From positions 62,001 through 126,000 of the forward strand of contig NZ_MIJB01000003.1 in assembly GCF_002174305.1 (NCBI RefSeq): a stretch of 64,000 bases of DNA, written 5' to 3'. A program made the position numbers and the translations under genes. The stretch is from Aeromicrobium sp. PE09-221 (GTDB lineage Bacteria; Actinomycetota; Actinomycetes; Propionibacteriales; Nocardioidaceae). Below are positions 44,178 to 52,520 of this stretch, piece by piece. Position 1 is the first letter of the stretch; each line of letters opens with the position of its first letter. The notes under the pieces were generated by a model, which did not search any database, had not been told where the DNA came from, and saw only the letters and a list, made by a program, of their open reading frames with translations.

Positions 44178-46307
44178 TCAGTCCTGCAGGAACCAGACGG
44201 CACCTTGTGCCGTCGGCTCGAGTCGCCACTCGGGCTCGACCAGGAATGTGGTGTTCTCTGTCGTGACGATCGCCGGACCGTGGATGACGCTCGTGGGGGT
44301 CAAGGCGTGCTGGTCGTAGACCGGTGTCAGGACGGGATCGTCCTGTCCGGTGAAGTGGGCGTGACGATGGCCGATCGGATCGGGCTCGGAACGGTCCCCG
44401 CCAGCGGCCAGCGATTCGAAGTTCACCACGTCGCCTTCCACATAGGAGGCGACTCGAATGGTGCTGCAGCGAATCCCGGCCTCGGGCGCGGCCGAGGCCG
44501 CCCCGAATCGGTGGCTGTAGACATCGCCGAAGGTCTTGATGATCTCCAGGAGATCGCCCACGCCGTTGATACGCGACAGATTCTCCAGGGCCACGGCCTG
44601 TGTCAAGAGCTGATTGCCGTAGCGCATATCGACCTCTAGGCGATGCAGGACGTCCTCGGCGGCGAAGCCCTGGCGGACGAGATCCTCGCGACCGCGCGCT
44701 TCGAGTTCCTCGACGACGCTGTTGAACTCGTCGTAGTTCGCGTAGAGCTCACGGTTCGTGGCGTTGTACATCGTCACGTGGACGCCGCGCTCGTGGAAGT
44801 GCAGCTGCCTCATATTGCCGGCCCCGCACGCCGAGAACACCGACGAGAAGGGAGGCGCCAGGACTCGCTTGATGCCGGCGTGACGCGCTATCCCGCAGGC
44901 GTGGAGCGGGCCGTTACCGCCATAGGCGAGCATCGTGAAGTCCTCGGGCAGGTATCCGCGGACGCGTAGCTCCTTGCCGATGCCGATCGCCATCTGCTCG
45001 TCCACGCCGTCCTTGATCGCCTTCGCGACGTCGATGACCTCCATATCGAGCGGGTCGCACAGCGTCTCCTCGACCGCGAAGATCGATCGCTTCGGATTGA
45101 GCGTGATGTAGCCATTCGCGTAGTTGTCCGGATCGAGGTAACCCAGCAGCAGGTCGGCATCGGTGACCGTGGCTCGAAGGCCGCCGCGGTCGTAACAGGC
45201 CGGACCCGGGTTCGATCCCGCCGACTCCGGCCCGATCTTGATCGAGTCATGGATGCGGTCATAGCTGGCGATCGAACCGCCACCGGCTCCGAGCGTGTCG
45301 AGGTGGACCATCGGCACGGAGACGAGCCACCGATCGATCGTCGGCAGGAAGTCGTAATGCTTGACGCCGCCTTCGGGCACCAGTCCGATGTCGAAGGAGG
45401 TACCACCCATGTCGGTGGAGATCACATGGCCGAGCCCGGTCTCCGTCGACAGGTGCTCGGCGGCTCCGACCCCGGCAATCGGTCCGGAGTGGATCGTCTG
45501 TAACGCGTCGGTCGAGTTCATCTGCGCCATGCCACCGGAGTTGTGGATCACGAGCATCGGCTTGTCGTAGCCGAACTCGCGCAGGTTATTGGACAGCTGG
45601 CTGAGCGCGTGGAACATGATCTCGTGCAGGAATGCGTCGATGATCGTGGAGGTGGCACGGACGTACTCGCCCTTGCGGCCCGACACCTGATGTCCGAGCA
45701 GGACCGGAATCGCGCCGAGCTCGTGCGGGGGGAATTCGTCGAGGATGATCTCCTGGATCGCCAGTTCGTGGGCCGGGTTCTCAGTGGCATTGACCAATGA
45801 GACGACGATCGCCTCCGCACCGGCGTCGACGAGTTCTCGCACGACCGACCTCACGTCTTCGGCCTGGAGAGGTGCCACCACGGCGCCGGCGGAATTGATC
45901 CGTTCCTTGACCGAGCGGATCAACGACCGGGGGACGATGGGCTCCGGCCGTTCCGCTGCGGGAAGGTTCTGCTGCATGGCGTAGTCGAGTCCTTCGCCGT
46001 AGCCGCGACCACGCGATAGCGGGATGGTGTCCTCGAAGCCGTGGGTGACGATGGCCGCGACCTTCGGGCCCTTCCGCTCGATGAGCGCATTCGTGCCCAG
46101 GGTGGTGGCGTAGCGGACCGAGTCCACCTCGGACAGGACGGTCGATCGATCGAGTCCGGCCCTCTTGCACGCCAGGTCCAGCGCTTCATTGAATCCGAGT
46201 GCGAGATTGTGATGGGTGGTCAGCGCCTTGGCGTCGATGTACTGGTCGTCCCAGACGAAGAAGCAGTCGGTGAAGGTGCCACCGATGTCGACGGAGATAC
46301 GTTTCAT
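44178..46307 (-). CDS. Ketone carboxylase subunit, HyuA family (Apc3-like)
   Basis: ATP-binding subunit of 709 residues. SVDIGGTFTDCFFVWDD at 5-21 is the first phosphate motif and STDMGGTSFDIGLVPEGG the second, with TLGAGGGSIASYD between domains. The match to HyuA/acetone-carboxylase beta is clear. In the carboxylase it would phosphorylate the ketone enol or bicarbonate. ATG 46307 has AGGAAG 5 nt upstream; the frame extension to 46430 overlaps the small subunit and is rejected. Its neighbour at 46795 is a second, diverged HyuA, as expected for the alpha/alpha' arrangement. Confidence 0.9.
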   Translation of the reverse strand: MKRISVDIGGTFTDCFFVWDDQYIDAKALTTHHNLALGFNEALDLACKRAGLDRSTVLSEVDSVRYATTLGTNALIERKGPKVAAIVTHGFEDTIPLSRGRGYGEGLDYAMQQNLPAAERPEPIVPRSLIRSVKERINSAGAVVAPLQAEDVRSVVRELVDAGAEAIVVSLVNATENPAHELAIQEIILDEFPPHELGAIPVLLGHQVSGRKGEYVRATSTIIDAFLHEIMFHALSQLSNNLREFGYDKPMLVIHNSGGMAQMNSTDALQTIHSGPIAGVGAAEHLSTETGLGHVISTDMGGTSFDIGLVPEGGVKHYDFLPTIDRWLVSVPMVHLDTLGAGGGSIASYDRIHDSIKIGPESAGSNPGPACYDRGGLRATVTDADLLLGYLDPDNYANGYITLNPKRSIFAVEETLCDPLDMEVIDVAKAIKDGVDEQMAIGIGKELRVRGYLPEDFTMLAYGGNGPLHACGIARHAGIKRVLAPPFSSVFSACGAGNMRQLHFHERGVHVTMYNATNRELYANYDEFNSVVEELEARGREDLVRQGFAAEDVLHRLEVDMRYGNQLLTQAVALENLSRINGVGDLLEIIKTFGDVYSHRFGAASAAPEAGIRCSTIRVASYVEGDVVNFESLAAGGDRSEPDPIGHRHAHFTGQDDPVLTPVYDQHALTPTSVIHGPAIVTTENTTFLVEPEWRLEPTAQGAVWFLQD

Positions 46308-46335
46308 GTCGTCTTCCTTGATGTCGAGGGTGTAG

Positions 46336-46764
46336 TCAGCGGACGTGGCCGAGGGCCTTGAGGGCAGCGGTGTGCTTCTGCGCGTCCTCGCCGGGCCCGT
46401 AGTTGAAGACCTCCTCGGCATCGAGTCCACGGGCTTGCCATTGGGCGCGCAGCGCTGCGACGTCCACGACGATGTCCTCCGTCGGCGGGTGGCCCGGAGG
46501 TAGGTATTCGACCTCGATCTGGGTGGCGCAGCCGGGGCAGTAGTACTCCAGGATCCGACAGAACGATGGGTCGGGGCTGAAGGTGTATTCGTAGCGCTCC
46601 GGGTCGATGATCGGCTGATGGATCTCGCGTGGGTCGCGGTCGTACACCAGCGTGCCGGGCTTGTAGTTGCCGTGCGCCGAGCCCATGTCGTGGGCGCACA
46701 CGCGGCAGACCCAGCGTTCGGTGTCGAGATCGATCACGAGGTATTCGGTCATGGGGACTCGCAT
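46336..46764 (-). CDS. Ketone carboxylase small zinc subunit (acetone carboxylase gamma family, Apc2-like)
   Basis: Protein of 142 residues, about 16 kDa. Two CxxC pairs (Cys20/Cys23 in WVCRVCAHDMG and Cys76/Cys79 in YYCPGCATQIEVE) can bind zinc. The text GTLVYDRDPREIHQPIID is typical of the acetone carboxylase gamma family. ATG 46764 has GGGAGG 6 nt upstream. Its presence between two HyuA genes separates this operon from plain hydantoinases and is the main reason for the carboxylase call. Confidence 0.9.
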   Translation of the reverse strand: MRVPMTEYLVIDLDTERWVCRVCAHDMGSAHGNYKPGTLVYDRDPREIHQPIIDPERYEYTFSPDPSFCRILEYYCPGCATQIEVEYLPPGHPPTEDIVVDVAALRAQWQARGLDAEEVFNYGPGEDAQKHTAALKALGHVR

Positions 46765-46794
46765 GGGAGTCCTCCCTTCGGTGTCGGTGAGGTA

Positions 46795-48708
46795 TCAGAG
46801 CGTGTCGGTCAGCAGGAGGTCGCCGGCTGCGGTGACCCGGAAGTCCCACCCGGGCAGTACGCGGGCGGTGAAGAACGGGCCCTCGACGATCGCGGGTCCC
46901 GAGCCCGTGTCGCCGGGGGACAGATCGTCGAGGATGTGGACCGCGACGGTATCGACGATGTCGGCCGCAGATCGCACCTCTCGCGTGCCTGCGCGTGGTG
47001 CCGGGCTGGGCGTGACGGGGACGTCCTCGGCAAGGTCGGGGTGGGTCAGGTGGGCCGTCACCGTGACTCGCAATGTCGCATGCGGGGCGAGGGCGTCGAT
47101 CGGGTCGCCGGGTTGGTACGGGGTGCGCGCCAGGACTGCGCCGTGGTCGTCTTCCAGCACAACCTCGGAGGTCATCGTGCAGTCAGCGAGGGCGAACCCT
47201 TCCTGGAACATGTCTCGCTCGGCTCGCTGGAGCAGTTCGCGGTGAGTGGCATCGACGGCATCGGTCGTTGGCGCTGGGGCGGCCACCTCATAGGTCTTGC
47301 CGACATCGGAGAACGAGATCCCCAGTGCTGAGAAGACCGCCGCGGTACGTGGAACCAGTACCTGCTTCACCCCGGCGGGCCGCGCGGCGCCCGTTGCGCT
47401 CATGGGTCCGGCGCCTCCGAAGGCGGCCAAGGTGGTGTCGGCGGTGACGAGGTGGGCGAAGGAGTCAGCCACGGCCTCGAAATACGCCTGCTCCATCTGC
47501 ACGAGGGCCTCGTCGAGGCTGATGCCCATGGGCTCGGCGACCGTCTCGGTGATCACCGCGGTGGAGCGGGCCGGGTCGAGGGCGAATGTGCCTTCGAGAT
47601 AGGTGTCCGGGTCGAGAACGCCGAGCAGCAGATTGACATCCGTGATCGTCGCCTGCTTACCGCCGAATCCGAAACAGGCGGGACCGGGTGCGGCGCCGAC
47701 CGACTCCGGCCCGACGGTGATCCTGCCGTCTTTGACGGTGATGACCGAGGAGCCGCCGACGCCGCGCGAGTGGACATCGCTCATCGGGTAGGAGATGTCG
47801 ACACCGCGGATCGATCCGCGCTCGGCGGTCGTCACGACGGCATCCTCGACAATGCCGACATCGGTGGTGGTGCCGCCGATGTCCATCATGAGGGTGCGCC
47901 CGAGTCCATAGATGCGTGCGAGCGCGGCGGTGCCTTCCAGACCGCCACGGGGTCCGGACGAGTAGGTCTTCAATGCCACCGATTTGGCCACCCGCGAGGA
48001 TGCTCCGTCGTTGCGGTACACCAGTAGCGGGTTGACCACCTTGTACTCCTTGAGCCTGCGTTCGGCACCGTAGAGGAAGCGCTCCATCGTCGGGTGCAGG
48101 AAGGAGTTGATGACACATGACCATGTGCGTCGCGCGTCGTTGCGGTCGCCCGCGAGCTCCCAGCTGTAGATGAGGGGGATGGACCCGAGCAGGTGCCGGG
48201 GAAACTGACGCAGGAGGACCTGGCGGATGCGGTGCTCCTGTGCGAGGTCCTCACCGGTGACGACGACCCGTGCGGCTCCGAGGGTCGTCAGCCGGTTGAT
48301 GGCCTGGACGACATCCTGTTCAAACTGGTCGGCGGTGTCGCTGGGGTCGACGACGAGGAGCCGCTCCTCGACGAGTGTGCGGTAGAGCGAGGACTCGGCG
48401 TCGGTGGTCGTCAGGGAGTCGGCGAGCGCCTCGATGGTCGTCAGGATCCCGACCTTCGGTCCGCGACGTTCCACGAGAGCATTCGTGCCCTGGGTGGTGG
48501 AGTACCGGATGTGCTTGGTGGCGTGCAGGAGTCGCTCGAGATTCACCTCACCATAGAGCCGCTCCGATGCCTTCTCGATGCCGGTGAAGAGGCACTCTGA
48601 GAGGTCGTGGGGTGTCGTCAACGTCTTGGTGAATGTGAAGTCCGATCCGTCCCAGACGCAGACGTCGGTGAGGGTGCCCCCATTGTCGATGTTGATGAGA
48701 GTGTCCAT
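46795..48708 (-). CDS. Ketone carboxylase subunit, HyuA family (Apc1-like)
   Basis: Second HyuA-type subunit, 637 residues, first gene of the operon. The first phosphate motif reads INIDNGGTLTDVCVWD (residues 5-20), with Asn at a position usually Gly or Ile in hydrolase HyuAs. The second reads MMDIGGTTTDVGIVED. A typical CFGFGGKQATITDVNLLLG follows. ATG 48708 has AGGA 6 nt upstream. The size (about 68 kDa) and first position match Apc1. A GACG-looped 6-bp hairpin (48747-48762) lies in its leader. Confidence 0.9.
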   Translation of the reverse strand: MDTLINIDNGGTLTDVCVWDGSDFTFTKTLTTPHDLSECLFTGIEKASERLYGEVNLERLLHATKHIRYSTTQGTNALVERRGPKVGILTTIEALADSLTTTDAESSLYRTLVEERLLVVDPSDTADQFEQDVVQAINRLTTLGAARVVVTGEDLAQEHRIRQVLLRQFPRHLLGSIPLIYSWELAGDRNDARRTWSCVINSFLHPTMERFLYGAERRLKEYKVVNPLLVYRNDGASSRVAKSVALKTYSSGPRGGLEGTAALARIYGLGRTLMMDIGGTTTDVGIVEDAVVTTAERGSIRGVDISYPMSDVHSRGVGGSSVITVKDGRITVGPESVGAAPGPACFGFGGKQATITDVNLLLGVLDPDTYLEGTFALDPARSTAVITETVAEPMGISLDEALVQMEQAYFEAVADSFAHLVTADTTLAAFGGAGPMSATGAARPAGVKQVLVPRTAAVFSALGISFSDVGKTYEVAAPAPTTDAVDATHRELLQRAERDMFQEGFALADCTMTSEVVLEDDHGAVLARTPYQPGDPIDALAPHATLRVTVTAHLTHPDLAEDVPVTPSPAPRAGTREVRSAADIVDTVAVHILDDLSPGDTGSGPAIVEGPFFTARVLPGWDFRVTAAGDLLLTDTL

Positions 48709-48793
48709 CTCGAATCCTTCACTCGCGTGTGTGGCGGTCGTCCGAGCCTGGTGACGACCAGGACCCCGCATGTGATGTAGACCACTGTGGCGC

Positions 48794-48859
48794 GTGTCTC
48801 ATGGGTGTCAGATGTCCCAAGATCGGACACCGGAGGGAATTGAATGTGTCACGTGTCAC
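48794..48859. promoter_or_regulatory. Cluster of GTGTC boxes between the carboxylase operon and its regulator
   Basis: GTGTC occurs at 48794, 48805, 48846 and 48853, and inverted (GACAC) at 48826. The last two direct copies are adjacent (GTGTCAC twice), and the second and inverted copies form a GGTGTC...GACACC dyad. Such clustering in a divergent region suggests activator-binding sites. Confidence 0.5.
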
Positions 48860-48898
48860 AGTGATGATGGGTGCGGAAGGTCGGAGAACGGAGATGAG

Positions 48899-50743
48899 AT
48901 GCCGAACTCGGAGTCGGAGCTGTTGCGGATTGCTGCGGCGCGTGCCGACTTTCTCGAGTCTGGCCTCGCCGGAGCCTCCGGGGTTCCCGATGACCTCGCG
49001 GCCTCGTGGGTGCGCAGTCAGGCGGCCGGCGTCGACAGCACGAATCCACGCACGGATTTCGACCAGATCGATATGGCGTCGATGCTGGTCCGCTGCAGTC
49101 AGCCGGTCTTACGACAGCTGGGAGCCGATGTCGCGGACATGCCGCTGGTCATCGCGGTGACCGATCAGCGTGCGCGGGTCGTCCAGCGGGTTCACACCTC
49201 CAATGCCGTCGCGAGACTGCTCGACCGCGTCGACTTCGCTCCGGGCTATGACTACTCCGAAGCGCAGATGGGCACCAATGGCGTAGGGACGGTGCTGGAG
49301 GCGGGACGTTCGGTCAGTGTCGTCGGTCCGGCCCACTTCGCCGAGAACCTCCAGCAGTTCGCCTGCACCGGTGCGCCGATCATCGACCCGCTCACCGGCC
49401 GGGTGGAGGGAGTTCTCGATATCTCCTCGCTCGCCCAGACGTGGAGCCCGCTGATGCACACCTTGGCCAAGAGCGTCGCCAAGAACATCAGCCAGAATTT
49501 GCTGCTGGATCGCAATCAGGCCCAGCAGGCGATCTTCGACACCTATCTGCGTGCCAATGCGCGGGCCACTCGCCAGGGCGTCTTCGCCTTCGGCCAGAGC
49601 GTGGCGATGGCCAATGAGGTCGCCCGTGGGCTCTTCGACGGCGATGCCCAGCAGCGCATCTGCGACCACGCCATGTTCCTCATGCGACGCCGAGATCGCG
49701 CGGCGGACACCCTGGAGATGCCGGACGGCCGGGTGGTGCATTTTCGGGGCACCCGGATCGTCGTAGGAGACGAGGTGGCTGGCGTGGTGGTGGTCGTCGA
49801 TCCGGTCATCGAGCATCCGCCCCATGCGGATGCTCTGCTCGATGAGCACGTGGTGACGCCGGCGGCAGCGGCAGACACCGCGACATCGGCACTGGCCGAG
49901 GGCCTGCCCCGGGAACAGAATCCCACCGCGCGCGGGACATCGCCAGCCTGGATCCGCGCCCGCGCACAGCTCGAGGCTGCGCTGGGTGCCGGTCGTCCTA
50001 CGCTCGTGATGGGCGAATCCGGGACGGGCAAGTTCACCCTCGTCGCCGAGGTCTTCCATGCCTGTCATCCCGGCGCCCGCAGCATCTCGGTCGACGCCTC
50101 TCAGATCGAGGGAGACTTCCTCTCCCACGGGCTGGACATTCCACGGTCGGCCCATGGAGAACCGACCTTGTGTATCGTGCGCACGATCGATCAGGCCTCG
50201 ACTGAAGGCGTCGAACACCTCGATCGGTTGTTCGCGGCCATGCGCGAGCGGGATGACTCGATGTCCTTCGTCGCGACGCTTTCCGACTCGTCCTTGGACT
50301 CCGATCGGCCCTTCCACGCACTGCTGCCGCATTTCGATGAGGCCATCACGGTTCCGCCGTTGCGGTCGCGCGCCGAGGACCTGGCAGCCATCACCGACGC
50401 ATTGCTCGGGCGCATCGCCCCCGCTCGCCGGGTGCGGCTCAGTCCCGCCGCCGCGCGTTTGGTCGCCCGCTACTCGTGGCCACGGAATCTCACCCAGCTG
50501 CGGGAAGCTCTCGAACACGCCTTGCACCGGCGTCCTGTGGGCGAGATCCAGGAAAGTGACTTCCCGGCCTATTGCCAGACCACGGCGCGCCACAGTCTGA
50601 GTCCGCTGGAATCCGCCGAACGCGACGCGATCGTGGGCGCCCTGCAGGAGTTCCGCGGAAATCGGGTGGCGGCTGCGGCATATCTGGGCATGTCCCGGTC
50701 CACCCTCTATCGCAAACTCAAGATCTACGCCATCCGGATGTGA
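48899..50743 (+). CDS. NtrC/AcoR-like activator with degenerate AAA+ domain
   Basis: Regulator of 614 residues. An N-terminal GAF-type sensor (about 60-215, SEAQMGTNGVGTVLEAGRSV) is followed by an AAA+ remnant. Walker A is MGESGTGKF (about 371-379). The Walker B position reads TLCIVRTID instead of a DE pair, and the GAFTGA loop is missing, Walker A to B being only about 45 residues. PPLRSRAEDLAAI and YSWPRNLTQLREALE remain. The C-terminus is a Fis-type helix-turn-helix (VAAAAYLGMSRSTLYRKLKI). Loss of the sigma-54 contact loop fits an actinobacterium, as most lack RpoN. ATG 48899 has GGAG 5 nt upstream. It is divergent from the carboxylase operon, its likely target. Confidence 0.88.
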   Translation: MPNSESELLRIAAARADFLESGLAGASGVPDDLAASWVRSQAAGVDSTNPRTDFDQIDMASMLVRCSQPVLRQLGADVADMPLVIAVTDQRARVVQRVHTSNAVARLLDRVDFAPGYDYSEAQMGTNGVGTVLEAGRSVSVVGPAHFAENLQQFACTGAPIIDPLTGRVEGVLDISSLAQTWSPLMHTLAKSVAKNISQNLLLDRNQAQQAIFDTYLRANARATRQGVFAFGQSVAMANEVARGLFDGDAQQRICDHAMFLMRRRDRAADTLEMPDGRVVHFRGTRIVVGDEVAGVVVVVDPVIEHPPHADALLDEHVVTPAAAADTATSALAEGLPREQNPTARGTSPAWIRARAQLEAALGAGRPTLVMGESGTGKFTLVAEVFHACHPGARSISVDASQIEGDFLSHGLDIPRSAHGEPTLCIVRTIDQASTEGVEHLDRLFAAMRERDDSMSFVATLSDSSLDSDRPFHALLPHFDEAITVPPLRSRAEDLAAITDALLGRIAPARRVRLSPAAARLVARYSWPRNLTQLREALEHALHRRPVGEIQESDFPAYCQTTARHSLSPLESAERDAIVGALQEFRGNRVAAAAYLGMSRSTLYRKLKIYAIRM

Positions 50744-50782
50744 GGGTCCCGAGGTCGCCAGGGTGGGGTACACGGTGACCGC

Positions 50783-50807
50783 ATCACCACCTCGGTGAGG
50801 GTGATGA
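50783..50807 (+). terminator. Weak hairpin after the activator gene
   Basis: CATCACC (50783-50789) and GGTGATG (50801-50807) pair across 11 nt that include a nested CACC/GGTG. It is 40 nt after the stop, with no U-run. Confidence 0.4.
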
Positions 50808-50897
50808 CCTGCCCCTGGCAGCGTGAAAGGTTGCCGGCCCGCCTCCGCACCAGGCCGAGCGGTGGCGCTGCGGCACGGTCACGCCGATACTGAACGC

Positions 50898-51749
50898 ATG
50901 CGAGCGATCTGGAAGGGCGCCATCAGCTTCGGCCTCGTCAACGTGCCGGTGAAGCTCTACTCCGCCACGAGCAGCCATGATCTCTCCCTGCACCAGGTGC
51001 ACGATGAGGACGGCGGACGGATCCGCTACGAGCGACGATGTGAGGTGTGCCGGCAGGTCGTCGCCTATAAGAACATCGACAAGGCCTATGACGACGGCAC
51101 GCAGACCGTCGTGCTGACCAAGGACGACATCTCCTCACTGCCGGCTGAGAAGAGCCGCGAGATCGATGTCGTGGAGTTCGTGCCCGCCGACCAGATCGAC
51201 CCGCTACGGCTCGACTCCTCCTACTATCTCGAACCCGAGGAACGGGCCCTCAAGCCGTACGCGCTGCTGCGTCGGACCCTCGAGGAGACCGACCGCGCCG
51301 CGATCGTGCACTTCGCCCTGCGCCAGCGCACGCGCCTCGGGGTGCTCCGGGTCCGCGACAACGCCCTCGTCCTGCAGACGATGCTGTGGGACGACGAGGT
51401 GCGTCAGCCGGACTTCGACGTGCTCGCCGGCGAGGCGAAGGTCACCGCCAAGGAGCTGAAAATGGCCGAGCAGCTGGTCGACTCCCTCGCCGGGGACCTG
51501 GACACCGCCGACTTCACCGACGACTACCAGGAGCAGCTGCGCGCCCTCGTCGACGCCAAGCTCGAGCAGGGCGACACGCTCGACACGGAGAAGACCTTCG
51601 GGGTCACCGAGGAGGACTCCGAGGACGGCGGCGAGGTGGTCGACCTGATGGAGGCGCTCAAGCGCAGCGTGGACGCCCGCAAGAAGAAGACCGGCGGGAC
51701 GAAGAAGAAGGCGGCCACGTCATCGAGCTCGAAGCGCAAGTCCAGCTGA
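50898..51749 (+). CDS. ku: Non-homologous end-joining protein Ku
   Basis: DNA-end-binding homodimer, 283 residues, with the bacterial Ku core opening MRAIWKGAISFGLVNVPVKLY and a YERRCEVCRQVVAY patch. The basic C-terminal tail (RKKKTGGTKKKAATSSSSKRKSS region) is typical of actinobacterial Ku, where it aids DNA threading. ATG 50898 is the consensus start of the family, so the frame from 50823 is rejected. It pairs with LigD at 52521. Confidence 0.97.
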   Translation: MRAIWKGAISFGLVNVPVKLYSATSSHDLSLHQVHDEDGGRIRYERRCEVCRQVVAYKNIDKAYDDGTQTVVLTKDDISSLPAEKSREIDVVEFVPADQIDPLRLDSSYYLEPEERALKPYALLRRTLEETDRAAIVHFALRQRTRLGVLRVRDNALVLQTMLWDDEVRQPDFDVLAGEAKVTAKELKMAEQLVDSLAGDLDTADFTDDYQEQLRALVDAKLEQGDTLDTEKTFGVTEEDSEDGGEVVDLMEALKRSVDARKKKTGGTKKKAATSSSSKRKSS

Positions 51750-51760
51750 CCGAGTGGTCC

Positions 51761-52450
51761 TCAGGCCGCCGGAGTCCCGTCGAAGGAGTTGCCGCGGTTG
51801 CGCACGATCCCCTCCGCCACATCGCGCAGCTTGCGATTGCCGTCCTGCGAGTAGCGCCGCAGGACGTCGAAGGCCCGGTCGGCGTCGAGGTCGAAGCGCT
51901 CCATCAGGATGCCCTGCGCCTGACCGATGAGCTTGCGCGCGTCGATCGCCGACATCAGCCCGTCCTCGTTGTGGGAGGCGGCCAGGGCCACCGAGGCGTG
52001 CCGGCCGAGGATCTCTGCCACGGCGAGGTCCTCGGGTGTGAAGGCATCCGGGTCGTCGGCGTAGACGTTCAATGACCCGTATCGGCGCTGGCGGGTCTCG
52101 AGGCGCACGCTGATGGCACTGCGGATGCCGAGCTCCTCGACCGCGCGCCCCCAGGTGGGCCAGCGCTCATCCCTCGCGACGTCATTGGACAGATAGCTGC
52201 CGATGCCCTCGAGCGCGTCGAGACAGGGCCCTTCGTCATACGTACGCTGCAGCTCGTGGGATTCGTCGACTCGCGCCGATGTCGAGGCTGCGGTCTCGAT
52301 GCGCTTCCGTGCGTGGACGAGCATGATCCCCGCGTCACTGCCCCCGATCGCCGACTGCGCGAACTTGGTGATCAGATCAACGGTCTGTTCCGTGGACGGC
52401 TGGTCGTACAGCTCCAATGCCATCTCGGAGAAGAACTCCGACGTGCCCAT
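51761..52450 (-). CDS. GAF and ANTAR domain-containing regulator
   Basis: Cytoplasmic sensor of 229 residues. A GAF domain lies at about 20-160 (AGIMLVHARKRIETAASTSA, YGSLNVYADDPDAFTPEDLA). A C-terminal ANTAR RNA-binding domain lies at about 170-222 (LIGQAQGILMERFDLDADRA). ANTAR proteins act by antitermination at paired hairpins in mRNA leaders. ATG 52450 is chosen because ATG 52456 touches the GAGAGG ribosome site. It lies on the opposite strand between ku and ligD. Confidence 0.93.
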   Translation of the reverse strand: MGTSEFFSEMALELYDQPSTEQTVDLITKFAQSAIGGSDAGIMLVHARKRIETAASTSARVDESHELQRTYDEGPCLDALEGIGSYLSNDVARDERWPTWGRAVEELGIRSAISVRLETRQRRYGSLNVYADDPDAFTPEDLAVAEILGRHASVALAASHNEDGLMSAIDARKLIGQAQGILMERFDLDADRAFDVLRRYSQDGNRKLRDVAEGIVRNRGNSFDGTPAA

Positions 52451-52520
52451 GGCCATCCTCTCGACCTATCGTGAGGCTTCAGAGTAGATCACGCCAGGTC
52501 CGCGAGCGGAGGCAAGAGCG

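Noticed and set aside
48709..48898. Sigma-54 (-24/-12) promoter upstream of the carboxylase operon
   Set aside because: I looked for GG-N10-GC with the usual context on the minus strand; the nearest candidate has 12 bp between GG and GC.
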